Positions 8,811 through 16,453 of a stretch of DNA of 64,000 bases are shown here, piece after piece. The notes beneath the pieces were generated by a model that was not told the DNA's origin, ran no database searches, and worked only from the letters and a program-made list of their open reading frames with translations. Source of the DNA: AC-32 sp963754265 (GTDB lineage: Bacteria > Actinomycetota > Thermoleophilia > Gaiellales > Gaiellaceae); NCBI GenBank assembly GCA_963754265.1, contig CAVWFB010000003.1:1-64000 (forward strand), in the 5' to 3' direction. How positions within the stretch are numbered: the first letter of the stretch is position 1; each line of letters begins with the position of its first letter. Made by a program: the position numbers and the translations under genes.

Positions 8811-9476
8811 ATGAGCGGCGGCTTGGCCGATCTGAGCGAGGCGGTTCAGGACTACCTGCGCGAGATCTACAAGCTGCAGCTCGACACCGGCCGGGTGCGG
8901 ACCTCGACGCTCGCCACGCGGATGGGCGTTGCCGCCCCGTCCGCTACCGCGATGGTGAAAAAGCTCGACTCCCTCGGCCTCGCCGACCATCAGCCCTATC
9001 GCGGCGTCCGGCTCACCCGTTCCGGCGAGCGTCTGGCCCTCGAGGTTCTGCGACGCCACCGCCTGCTCGAGCTGTACCTGGCGGAGACGCTGGAGGTCGG
9101 TCTGCACGCAGTCCACGCAGAGGCAGATCGCCTCGAGCACGCGCTTTCCCAGGAGCTCGAGGTGCGCATCGACGAGGCGCTCGGCTGGCCGACGCGGGAC
9201 CCGCACGGAGACCCGATCCCCGACATCAAGCTCCGGCTCTCCCACTTGCCCACCCGACCCTTGACCCAGCTCGAGCCGGGTCAGCAGGCGACCGTGCAGC
9301 AGATCCCCGATCGCGACGGCGAGCTTCTCCTCTACCTCGGGAGGCTCGGGCTCGTCCCCGGGCAACGGGTCGAGCTGATCGAGGCGGCGCCTTTCCGGGG
9401 GCCGCTCGCGCTCCGCACGGACGGCCGCGAGATCGCGATCTCGTCCGAGTTGGCCGCGGAGATCCGGATCGCGTAG
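8811..9476 (+). CDS. DtxR/MntR-family metal-dependent transcriptional repressor
   Basis: 221 residues in the family's three-domain order. First comes a winged helix (SEAVQDYLREIYKLQ, TSTLATRMGVAAPSATAMVKKLDSLGL, GVRLTRSGERLALEVLRRHRLLELYL). Next is the dimerisation/metal-binding helix region (VHAEADRLEHALSQELEVRIDEALGWP, DPHGDPIP). A C-terminal FeoA/SH3-like domain (LTQLEPGQQATVQQI to the end) completes it. The sequence before DRLEHALS supplies His and Glu ligands typical of the metal site. It is the last gene of the oxidase-ZIP-regulator operon and probably represses it through the palindrome at 6580-6601. Whether Mn2+, Fe2+ or Zn2+ is sensed cannot be decided here. Confidence 0.92.
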   Translation: MSGGLADLSEAVQDYLREIYKLQLDTGRVRTSTLATRMGVAAPSATAMVKKLDSLGLADHQPYRGVRLTRSGERLALEVLRRHRLLELYLAETLEVGLHAVHAEADRLEHALSQELEVRIDEALGWPTRDPHGDPIPDIKLRLSHLPTRPLTQLEPGQQATVQQIPDRDGELLLYLGRLGLVPGQRVELIEAAPFRGPLALRTDGREIAISSELAAEIRIA

Positions 9477-9479
9477 CGG

Positions 9480-10139
9480 CTAGCGCGGCTGCGGGACGAT
9501 CCGGATGTAGGGCTTCGGCGAGTCCCAGCCGTCCGGATAGGTCTCCTTCGCCTCGTCGTCCGAGACCGACCCGGCGATGATCACGTCTTCGCCCTGCTGC
9601 CAGTTCACCGGCGTGGCGACCTTGTGCGTCGCCGTCAGCTGGAGCGAGTCGATCACGCGCAGCACCTCGTCGAAGTTGCGCCCGGTCGTCATCGGGTAGA
9701 CGAGGATCAGCTTGACCTTCTTGTCCGGGCCGATCACGAAGACGTTGCGCACCGTCTGGTTGTCGGCCGGCGTCCGCTCGCCCGGATCGCCCGACGTGTC
9801 GGCGGGAAGCATCCCGTAGACCTTCGAGACGCCGAAGTCGGCGTCGGCGACGATCGGGTAGTTGGGCGCGTGCCCCTGGGTCTCCTGGATGTCGTCCGCC
9901 CACTTGGAGTGGTTCTCCATGGGATCCACGGACAGCCCGATCACCTTCACGTTCCTGCGATCGAACTCCGGCTTGATCTTGGCCATGTAGCCGAGCTCCG
10001 TCGTGCAGACGGGGGTGAAGTCCTTTGGGTGCGAGAAGAGCACCGCCCAGGAGTCGCCGATCCAGTCATGGAAACGGATCGGCCCCTCGGTGGTGTCGGC
10101 CTCGAAGTCGGGTGCGGTGTCGCCAAGCTGAATTGCCAT
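9480..10139 (-). CDS. Peroxiredoxin (1-Cys / Prx6 type)
   Basis: 219 residues, matching the usual Prx6 length. The peroxidatic site reads SHPKDFTPVCTTELG, with Cys in the PVCTTE motif. The Prx6-type C-terminal extension (VATPVNWQQGEDVIIAGSVSDDEA, PYIRIVPQP) is present. It reduces H2O2 and organic or lipid hydroperoxides in the cytoplasm using a thiol partner. A strong ribosome site (GGGAGGACGACG) precedes the ATG at 10139. It converges with the DtxR-family gene three bases away, but on the opposite strand, so it is not in that operon. Confidence 0.95.
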   Translation of the reverse strand: MAIQLGDTAPDFEADTTEGPIRFHDWIGDSWAVLFSHPKDFTPVCTTELGYMAKIKPEFDRRNVKVIGLSVDPMENHSKWADDIQETQGHAPNYPIVADADFGVSKVYGMLPADTSGDPGERTPADNQTVRNVFVIGPDKKVKLILVYPMTTGRNFDEVLRVIDSLQLTATHKVATPVNWQQGEDVIIAGSVSDDEAKETYPDGWDSPKPYIRIVPQPR

Positions 10140-10241
10140 CGTCGTCCTCCCTTTTGCGTTCTCAACGCTCCCGGTGGCTTTCGGCTTCCCGGTCCCTGGA
10201 GCAGGCCAAGTAAAGCGAACCCGGCGCCTCAGATCGAAGAT

Positions 10242-10703
10242 CTAGGTGCCTGGAACGAGGACGACGGGCACTCGCACGACATGCGGCGGGGTGCCGGTGC
10301 CGGCGGCGTCGTCGTCGTGCACCACGATCGTCCCCGGCTGCTCGCGTGCGACGTCAAAGCGAACGGGGACGGAGAATCTGCCGACACAGCCGGTGCCGCA
10401 GGTTGCGGTCGTGAACGTCTTGGCCAACTCGTGCCCGTTTTCGTCCAGAACCTCGACCCCCACGTTGGCCTCGAAGACGTTGGCCGTCCCGGAGACCACC
10501 GAACCGCTCGAGACCCGGGCCCCCGAGACCGGTTTCCGGACGACGATCGCGGCCGGCGGATCCTGGGATTCGGAGGTGGTCGTCGAGTTCGTGGCGGTGG
10601 AGCCCACCGGCGAGGCGGCCTTCTCCGAGCCGCAGCCGGCGGCGAGCGTAACGGCCAGAGCGGCCGCGCCGATCAGTGCCAGCGGCCTTGCGGTGGATTG
10701 CAT
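10242..10703 (-). CDS. Lipoprotein with Gmad2 immunoglobulin-like domain
   Basis: About 153 residues from ATG 10703; a GTG at 10724 is an alternative start. The N-terminal lipoprotein signal ends LAVTLAAGCGS. A Thr/Ser-rich linker (TATNSTTTSES) precedes one beta-sandwich domain: IVVRKPVSGARVSSGSVVSG, VFEANVGVEVLDENG, VRFDVAREQPGTIVVHDDD. This is the pattern of the Gmad2 domain found in Gram-positive spore-germination and envelope lipoproteins. It would be anchored on the outer face of the membrane, probably as a structural or binding protein; no catalytic residues are seen. It lies downstream of the MBL-fold gene on the same strand with a gap of 45 bases. Confidence 0.75.
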   Translation of the reverse strand: MQSTARPLALIGAAALAVTLAAGCGSEKAASPVGSTATNSTTTSESQDPPAAIVVRKPVSGARVSSGSVVSGTANVFEANVGVEVLDENGHELAKTFTTATCGTGCVGRFSVPVRFDVAREQPGTIVVHDDDAAGTGTPPHVVRVPVVLVPGT

Positions 10704-10748
10704 GGAACAAAGCGTAGACCGCACCCTCGGCCGGAGCCGGCGGCGGCA

Positions 10749-11600
10749 CTATGGAAGCTCGATGACCATGCCCTCCCGCGCCAGCTCGGCCTTGGGCTCG
10801 TCCGGCGCGGCGATCGACTGGGCATGGGCCTCGAGGCGTTCGAGCGAGTCGTCCGAATGCTGCGGCTCGTGATGGAAGAGGAGTAGCCGCCGGGCGCCGA
10901 CCGCGCGCCGGAAGGCGACGGCGTCCGACACGCTCGAGTGCCCCCAACCGACCCGCGTCTCGTACTCGTCCTCGAAGTACTGGGCGTCGTGGAACAGGAC
11001 GTCGACGTCCTCGGCCAGAGCCGCGCCGGAGATCCAGTCGCTCGACCGCTCGACGATCCCGACGAGCGCCGGCTCGTGATCCGGGAGATACGCGAAGCTC
11101 GAGCCGGCGGTCTCGAGCCGAAAGCCGACCGTCGGCCCAGGGTGGACGACCAGGTCCGCAGCCAACGAGACACCGTCGATGCTCCACGGCTCCCGGGGCA
11201 CGTCGCGGAAGGTCACTCGGGCGGGGACGTCTCGCAACTCGATCGGGAAGAGCGGCGGCGAGAAGGAGCGCGCGATTCGCTCCTGCAACCCGAGCATGGG
11301 CGACGGCGGCCCCCAGATGTCCAGGGTCACCCGCTCGTCCCAGAGCGGAGCGAAGAAGCGGAGCCCCTCGAGGTGATCGAGGTGGAGGTGCGTCAGGAGG
11401 AGATGGAGCCGCCGGACGCCGCGGTCGACGAGGTCGAGGCCGAGGTCGATGATCCCGGTTCCCGCGTCGAGGACGAGGACGGCGCCGTCTTCCAGGCCGA
11501 CCTCCACGCACGAGGTGTTCCCGCCGAAGGCCACGGTCTTCGGCCCCGGAGTGGGCACCGACCCGCGGCACCCCCAGATCGTCAGGCGCAGCGACGACAC
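10749..11600 (-). CDS. MBL-fold metallohydrolase (RNase Z/PhnP-like)
   Basis: 283 residues. The start reads LRLTIWGCRGSVPTPGP, as in the phosphodiesterase/RNase Z branch of metallo-beta-lactamase folds. The metal motif is THLHLDHLEGL (HxHxDH), with later ligands in YLPDHEP, FHDAQYFEDEY and GHSSVSDAV. Proteins of this type hydrolyse phosphodiesters such as cyclic nucleotides or RNA ends; the substrate here is unknown. The GTG start at 11600 lies two bases after the stop of the PAS gene, so those two are cotranscribed. Confidence 0.85.
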   Translation of the reverse strand: MSSLRLTIWGCRGSVPTPGPKTVAFGGNTSCVEVGLEDGAVLVLDAGTGIIDLGLDLVDRGVRRLHLLLTHLHLDHLEGLRFFAPLWDERVTLDIWGPPSPMLGLQERIARSFSPPLFPIELRDVPARVTFRDVPREPWSIDGVSLAADLVVHPGPTVGFRLETAGSSFAYLPDHEPALVGIVERSSDWISGAALAEDVDVLFHDAQYFEDEYETRVGWGHSSVSDAVAFRRAVGARRLLLFHHEPQHSDDSLERLEAHAQSIAAPDEPKAELAREGMVIELP

Positions 11601-11602
11601 CG

Positions 11603-11998
11603 CTAGCAGCGCCAGAAGATCGCCACCACTCCCACGAACTCGTCCGCGTGAGCGAAGAGCGGGAACGCGGTCACGGCGACGTCCCGGTCGACGCCGTCGC
11701 GGCTCGTGATCCGAAAGCGTTCGTGTGCCGCCCGCCGCTCGTCGAGCGCGATTCGCGCCGGCCGCCGTTCAGGAGGTAGCGGGCGGCCTTGCGCGTCGCG
11801 CGGCGAGAAGCTCGACGTCCACTCGTCCATCGGAATCTCGCCGCTCTCGGCGAAGCTGTGGCCGACGACCTCCTCGGCGGCCTCGTTGTAGAAGACGAGC
11901 GTGCCGTCGGCGTCCGCGATCAGCGTCGGAGTGGCGAGGTTCGAGGCGAACTCGCGCGCGAGGATGAGCACGAGGTGCTTCTGGCGGCGGCTGCCCAC
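11603..11998 (-). CDS. Single PAS-domain protein
   Basis: 131 residues, almost all one PAS domain. It runs from LATPTLIADADGTLVFYNEAAEEVVGHSF through FRITSRDGVDRDVAVTAFPL to FVGVVAIFWRC. No kinase, GGDEF or HTH output domain is attached, so it must act through a partner or be a stand-alone sensor. It starts at a GTG and is coupled to the MBL-fold hydrolase two bases downstream. The ligand is not predictable. Confidence 0.75.
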   Translation of the reverse strand: MGSRRQKHLVLILAREFASNLATPTLIADADGTLVFYNEAAEEVVGHSFAESGEIPMDEWTSSFSPRDAQGRPLPPERRPARIALDERRAAHERFRITSRDGVDRDVAVTAFPLFAHADEFVGVVAIFWRC

Positions 11999-12030
11999 CC
12001 GTGAAGCCTACGACGAGCCGCGCGGCCAGA

Positions 12031-12570
12031 CTAGAGCGGCCAAGTGGCACGTACCTGCTCGAAGTTTCGGGGCCAGTCGCTGTAGGCCTCGCGCCCGCTG
12101 TCGGTCTCCTCGGAGGCCGACGCTCCGTAGCGGGCGGCCACCTCGCTCGGCGGGTAGTTGAGCGTCTTGCCCTCACCACGCGCGCCGACCATGAGGATGG
12201 CGCAGGGCCCGTCGCCGGCGCCGACGAAGATGTGGTGCGTACCGGGCGAGCAGTGGACGAAGTCCCAGGCCTTCAGCGGGCGTTCCTCCTCCTCGATCAG
12301 GAGCAGGCACTCGCCCGAGAGCACGAGGAAGTCCTCCTGCACGCTCTCGGCGTGGTAGAGGCCGTTCATCTGTCCCGGGTGCAGGACGTGGATCCCGATG
12401 CCGTACTGCTCGAACTCGCCCTCCGGCGGCTCGGGGTTCGACCACTCCCCGCCGCGCCCCGACGCGTCGCGCATCCAAGCAACCTCCGCCATGTTCAGGA
12501 CGAACCAGCCGGGTGAGGCGACGATCGCGCCCGCGTCGGTCTGCTCGATCTTCGCCTTACCGCCACCCAC
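12031..12570 (-). CDS. Cupin-domain protein
   Basis: About 179 residues from GTG 12570 (VGGGKAKIEQTDAGAIV). A double-stranded beta-helix core carries cupin motif 1 as HVLHPGQMNGLYHAESVQEDFLVLSGE and motif 2 as PGTHHIFVGAGDGPC. The His/Glu positions are suitable for one metal. Cupins of this size include sugar isomerases, dioxygenases and non-enzymatic binders; nothing points to one of these. It is divergent from the VOC gene that follows, with only 33 bases between the two starts. Confidence 0.75.
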   Translation of the reverse strand: MGGGKAKIEQTDAGAIVASPGWFVLNMAEVAWMRDASGRGGEWSNPEPPEGEFEQYGIGIHVLHPGQMNGLYHAESVQEDFLVLSGECLLLIEEEERPLKAWDFVHCSPGTHHIFVGAGDGPCAILMVGARGEGKTLNYPPSEVAARYGASASEETDSGREAYSDWPRNFEQVRATWPL

Positions 12571-12603
12571 GGCCGGGAGCCTAATAGGCTCTCGCCCCTG
12601 ACC

Positions 12604-12969
12604 GTGGCAGTCATCAGGTATCTGGTCGACGACGTGGAGGCGGCGATCGCCTTCTACACCCGCCACCTCGGGTTCGCGGTGGAGCAGCAGATGGGCCCGG
12701 CGTTCGCGATCGTCTCCCGCAACGACCTCGTTCTCTGGTTGAGCGGGCCGCAGAGCTCCGCGGCCCGGCCGATGCCCGACGGCAGCCGTCCGGAGCCGGG
12801 CGGCTGGAACCGGCTCGTCCTGGAGGTCGACGATCTCCAGGCGACCGTGGACCGGCTGAAGCGGGAGGGACTGGCCTTCAGGAACGAGATCGTGACCGGC
12901 CCAGGCGGGCAACAGATCCTGCTCGCCGACAGCGCCGGCAACCCGATCGAGCTCTTTCAGCCCGCCTAG
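12604..12969 (+). CDS. VOC-superfamily (glyoxalase/bleomycin-resistance fold) protein
   Basis: 121 residues, a single VOC unit made of two beta-alpha-beta-beta-beta modules. The first is IRYLVDDVEAAIAFYTRHLGF and the second is NRLVLEVDDLQATVDRLKREGL, ending GGQQILLADSAGNPIELFQPA. The final Glu of NPIELF is the usual metal ligand. Proteins of this size are glyoxalase-like or antibiotic-binding; the substrate is unknown. GTG start at 12604. A strong hairpin follows at 13001-13028. Confidence 0.8.
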   Translation: MAVIRYLVDDVEAAIAFYTRHLGFAVEQQMGPAFAIVSRNDLVLWLSGPQSSAARPMPDGSRPEPGGWNRLVLEVDDLQATVDRLKREGLAFRNEIVTGPGGQQILLADSAGNPIELFQPA

Positions 12970-13000
12970 CGCGGGTCGTTGCGGTCGAAGAGCCCGAGTT

Positions 13001-13028
13001 AGGTGGGCCCGCCGGAGCGGGCCCACCT
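13001..13028 (+). terminator. Hairpin terminator after the VOC gene
   Basis: AGGTGGGCCCGC and GCGGGCCCACCT form a perfect 12-base stem with a CGGA loop, 31 bases after the VOC stop. There is no U-tract, as is common in high-GC actinobacteria. It separates the VOC gene from uppP. Confidence 0.65.
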
Positions 13029-13070
13029 CGAGCATGCGCTTTGACCGCGGCCCTTGCTAGCGTGCGGCGA

Positions 13071-14051
13071 GTGGGCGCAACGGCCGTTACAGCCGCCGAA
13101 TCGGGGCGGCGCCTCCGCCCCAAGCTCGTCTACGGCGTCGCGGCGCTCCTTCTCCTCATAGCCGCGATCCTCGCCGCCGCCGACGTCGGCGAGAAGGCGG
13201 GCCGCCTGTCCGACTGGCAGGCCTTCGTCCTCGGGGTCACGCAGGGCCTGACGGAGCTCCTGCCGATCTCATCCTCGGGACACCTGATCCTCGTCCCATG
13301 GATCGCGGACTGGCACTACCTCGAAGCGCACCCGAGCTTCAACAAGACCTTCGACGTCGCGCTCCATCTCGGAACCCTCGTCGCCGTGGTCGCCTACTTC
13401 TGGGAAGACGTCGTCCGCTACCTCCGAGCCTGGTTCCACTCGGTCCGCCAGCGCGCCGTGACGACGACGGACGAGCGCATCTCCTGGTGGATCTTCGCCG
13501 CCACCATCCCGGCCGCGATCGCCGGTGCGGTGGGCGAAGAGCCGATCGAGAGCCACCTCGGCCAGCCGTACCAGATCGCGATCTTCCTCGCGGTCTTCGC
13601 GATCCTGCTCTGGCTCGCCGACCGCCTGCCGCAGGAGCGGCGCATCGGGCAGCTCGGCTTCTGGCCGGCATTCCTGATCGGGGTCTCCCAGATCCTGGCC
13701 CTGATGCCCGGCGTCTCGCGCTCCGGGATCACGATCACGACGGGCCGCTTCTACCGCCTGGATCGTGACGCGGCGGCACGCTTCGCCTTCCTGCTGCTGA
13801 TCCCGATCGTCTTCGGAGCCGTGGTCTACAAGGGGATCAAGCACGTCCTGCTCGAGTCGCTCCCGGCGGGGTCGGTCGGCCCGTTCATCGTGGGGACGCT
13901 GGCCGCGGCGGCCGTGGGCCTCGTGGCGATCGAGCTCCTGCTCGGCTACCTCCGGCGCCACGACTACACGCCGTTCGTGATCTACCGACTCGTACTGGCG
14001 GCGGCGATCCTGATCGTGATCGCCAGCGGCTGGCGCAGCGCGCACTTCTAG
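13071..14051 (+). CDS. uppP: Undecaprenyl-diphosphatase (UppP/BacA)
   Basis: About 326 residues, rich in membrane helices. The two conserved catalytic regions are GVTQGLTELLPISSSGHLIL (with the Glu and the SSSGH motif) and LMPGVSRSGITITTGRF. The enzyme removes phosphate from undecaprenyl diphosphate outside the membrane, recycling the lipid carrier for peptidoglycan and other wall polymers; overproduction gives bacitracin resistance. An N-terminal extension of about 50 residues (with a hydrophobic KLVYGVAALLLLIAAILAA) precedes the family start. GTG codons at 13062 and 13071 and a TTG at 13041 are all possible starts. None has a clear ribosome site. Confidence 0.93.
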   Translation: MGATAVTAAESGRRLRPKLVYGVAALLLLIAAILAAADVGEKAGRLSDWQAFVLGVTQGLTELLPISSSGHLILVPWIADWHYLEAHPSFNKTFDVALHLGTLVAVVAYFWEDVVRYLRAWFHSVRQRAVTTTDERISWWIFAATIPAAIAGAVGEEPIESHLGQPYQIAIFLAVFAILLWLADRLPQERRIGQLGFWPAFLIGVSQILALMPGVSRSGITITTGRFYRLDRDAAARFAFLLLIPIVFGAVVYKGIKHVLLESLPAGSVGPFIVGTLAAAAVGLVAIELLLGYLRRHDYTPFVIYRLVLAAAILIVIASGWRSAHF

Positions 14052-14152
14052 ACGGAACCGTGCCGAGAGCGTGCCGAAGGGCGCGCGTCCCCTGGTTCGG
14101 GCCTTCGCCCGCCTGTATCCGTGGGCGAAACCCCGAGCGAGAGGAGACTCAC

Positions 14153-15163
14153 ATGCGCCTGCTCCGAAGACGCCTGCTGCTGGTCGCCGTGCCACTGGCG
14201 CTGGCCGCCGGCGTCGCCCTGGCCGCGCAGCCGAGCGGCCGGCGGCCCAGCAACGCCGTCATCAACGCGTGCGTGAAGAAGAAGGACGGCCGCGTCCGCA
14301 TCGTCGCGGCCTCGGCCTCGTGCCGCCGGAACGAGCTCGCGCTCGCGTGGAACGCCCAGGGACAGCCGGGCCCCGCCGGCCCGACGGGGCCCGTGGGTCG
14401 AGCAGGTGCCACCGGCCCCGCAGGATCCGCCGGCGCAGCCGGCCCGAAGGGCGAGCCGGGTGCGCGCGGCGAAACGGGAGCGGCAGGTCCAGCCGGCCCC
14501 GCCGGCCCGGCCGGGCCACAGGGGCCCGCGGGCTCCGGGCTCACCTCGCTCGAGGGCCTGAACGGCCTCGCCTGCCACGCCGGCGGCAATGCGGGAACTT
14601 CGGCGCTCAGCTACGACGCGAGCGGCATCGCGACCATCACGTGCTCGGCCTCCGGTGGCGGCGGCACAGCGACCTTGCACGTGAACGAGCTGATGACGGG
14701 CTCGACCGGCGCGGCCTCGAACGAGTTCGTGGAGATCGCGAACACCGGCACGACAGCCGCGGACATCGGCGGCTTCAAGCTCGCGTACCGCTCTGCGGCG
14801 GGCACGAGCGACGTCACGCTGGCAACCGTCCCCACAGGGACGACGCTCGCCGCCGGGGGCTTCTACCTCCTCGCAGGAAGCGGCTACGCCGGCACGCGGG
14901 CACCGGATCAGAGCTTCTCCGCGGCGATCGCGGCAACCGGCGGCGGCGTCGCGCTGCGAGATGCGGGCGGCGCAATCGTCGACTCCGTCGGCTACGGAGA
15001 TGCCGTCAACGCGTTCGTGGAGAGCCATCCGGCCTCGGCCCCACCGGCCACGGCCGCGCCCGGCAGCAGCACGGTGCGCCTCCCGGACGGGCACGACACG
15101 AACGACAACGCGGCGGACTTCTCCGTCAGCGCCAGCCCCACACCGGGGAGCTCGAACCACTAG
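14153..15163 (+). CDS. Secreted collagen-like protein with C-terminal lamin-tail (LTD) domain
   Basis: 336 residues from ATG 14153, chosen for the GAGAGGAG ribosome site before it. A signal peptide (RRRLLLVAVPLALAAGVALAAQ) precedes a conserved module (VINACVKKKDGRVRIV, ASCRRNELALAWN). Then come about 20 Gly-X-Y triplets rich in GPAGP and GATGPAG, the collagen pattern. The C-terminal domain has the LTD signature (HVNELMTGSTGAASNEFVEIANTG, DIGGFKLAYRS, GVALRDAGGAIVDSVGYG). LTD domains occur in secreted nucleases and cell-surface proteins. It is probably an exported surface or matrix protein. A very GC-rich hairpin terminator follows. Confidence 0.85.
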   Translation: MRLLRRRLLLVAVPLALAAGVALAAQPSGRRPSNAVINACVKKKDGRVRIVAASASCRRNELALAWNAQGQPGPAGPTGPVGRAGATGPAGSAGAAGPKGEPGARGETGAAGPAGPAGPAGPQGPAGSGLTSLEGLNGLACHAGGNAGTSALSYDASGIATITCSASGGGGTATLHVNELMTGSTGAASNEFVEIANTGTTAADIGGFKLAYRSAAGTSDVTLATVPTGTTLAAGGFYLLAGSGYAGTRAPDQSFSAAIAATGGGVALRDAGGAIVDSVGYGDAVNAFVESHPASAPPATAAPGSSTVRLPDGHDTNDNAADFSVSASPTPGSSNH

Positions 15164-15171
15164 GTCGACCA

Positions 15172-15202
15172 GGCGCGGCGGCGGTGCCGCCGCCGCCGCG
15201 CC
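15172..15202 (+). terminator. GC-only hairpin terminator
   Basis: GGCGCGGCGGCGG and CCGCCGCCGCGCC form a perfect 13-base stem with loop TGCCG, eight bases after the stop of the collagen-like gene. There is no U-tract. The 225 bases from here to the next start hold no gene I can support. Confidence 0.65.
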
Positions 15203-15427
15203 AATCACTCGCCTGGGTGATGACCGGATCAAAACGGCTCACCGATACTGCGTGAGCGGGTCTTCCCCGCATGGCGTTGTAACGAGAAATCTGCGGCTAT
15301 TGGACTCATCGAGCATTCCGTCGTTCGTTCCCTCTCCCCCGAGCTCATGCTCGTGGACCCGGAGCTGGCCGAGCGCGCTCGCAAGCTCCTTCGGGAGCCC
15401 TGTGAGGCCAATGGAAAGGTTTGGCAC

Positions 15428-16450
15428 ATGTCTGCACTAGGCACGCACGAGATCACTGCGGGGATTGGCCTTGGCCTGGAGCCTCCGTTGAGCCCGCCGG
15501 TTGTGCGAGGGCCCAGCGCGTCCATGGCGATGCCTGCGAACGACGGCCTGTCGGGGCTCCCCACGCCTCCACCGGCGATTAGGCCCCCCGAGAGCACGAT
15601 CGCGGTCCCCGCGGCCGCGCCGGCGCCTCAGGCCGAGGTTCCCCAGCCGGCCGCCCAGCCCGAGCAGGCGCCGGCGGCCCCGGCCCAGCCCGAGCCGGTC
15701 GAGCCGGTCGCGGCGCCCGAGCCCGTACAGCTTCAGCCGGAGCCTCCGGCGGTTGCGGCGGAGCCGGAGCTCCCGGCGATGGCGCCGGCCGAAGAGCCTG
15801 TGCTCGACTACTTCGCCCAGCCTCAGCCGGCGGCCGAGACGCTGCCGGAAGTCGCTCCGGCGGAGGAGACTCAGGCCGAGACCGTCCAGCTCCCCGAGAT
15901 TCAGCCGATCCCGCTCGCCGAGCCGGTCGCTGCCGTCGAAGTGTCGGTGGCGGAGCTGCCGACGATGGCACCGCCCGAGGCGGTGACCGAGGCTGCACCC
16001 GTGGCGTTCGTCGCCCCGGTGCCGGTCGAGGTCGCTCCGGAGCCCGTGGCTCAGGTCGAGATCGAGGTCGAGATCGAGGTCGAGCCCGATCCCGAGCCAG
16101 TGGCAGAGCTCACGCCCGAGGACGAGCTCGAGCTGATCGCCGAGACGGTCGAGGCACACATGCCCGCTCTCGAGCCCCTTGCCATTCAGGAGCCGGTCGC
16201 TACCACTGAGCTCGAGGAGCTCTTCGCGCCGAAGCGCAGCGGCCAGTTCTGCGTCGTCGTCCGCCTGAAGGAAGGAGACGGCGTCGTCGTCGGCTCGTTC
16301 CGCGACTTCGGCACCGCGATGGAAGGCGCCCAGGAAGTGATCGAGCAGTTCTCGACTGCGACCGACAGCCAGTGGCCGTTCTACGCCGGCCGCTTCATCC
16401 GCCCCGACCTGATCGTCTCGGTGGACGTGGTCGATGGCGACCAGGCCTAG
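15428..16450 (+). CDS. Pro/Glu/Ala-rich low-complexity protein with conserved C-terminal domain
   Basis: 340 residues from ATG 15428, preferred because GGAAAGG lies eight bases upstream. An in-frame ATG at 15347 would add 27 residues. Residues 30-260 are dominated by Pro, Ala, Glu, Val and Gln (AAQPEQAPAAPAQPEP, VEIEVEIEVEPDPEP), probably extended and acidic. The last 75 residues look folded: SGQFCVVVRLKEGDGVVVGSFRDFGTAMEGAQEVIEQF and WPFYAGRFIRPDLIVSVDV. There is no signal peptide or membrane helix. I do not recognise the family. The stop lies three bases from the stop of the convergent PASTA gene. Confidence 0.75.
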   Translation: MSALGTHEITAGIGLGLEPPLSPPVVRGPSASMAMPANDGLSGLPTPPPAIRPPESTIAVPAAAPAPQAEVPQPAAQPEQAPAAPAQPEPVEPVAAPEPVQLQPEPPAVAAEPELPAMAPAEEPVLDYFAQPQPAAETLPEVAPAEETQAETVQLPEIQPIPLAEPVAAVEVSVAELPTMAPPEAVTEAAPVAFVAPVPVEVAPEPVAQVEIEVEIEVEPDPEPVAELTPEDELELIAETVEAHMPALEPLAIQEPVATTELEELFAPKRSGQFCVVVRLKEGDGVVVGSFRDFGTAMEGAQEVIEQFSTATDSQWPFYAGRFIRPDLIVSVDVVDGDQA

Positions 16451-16453
16451 GCT

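Noticed and set aside
15437..16159. Minus-strand frame rich in Leu, Arg, Gly and Asp repeats opposite the Pro/Glu/Ala-rich gene
   Set aside because: It is the complement of the low-complexity coding repeat and has no ribosome site.
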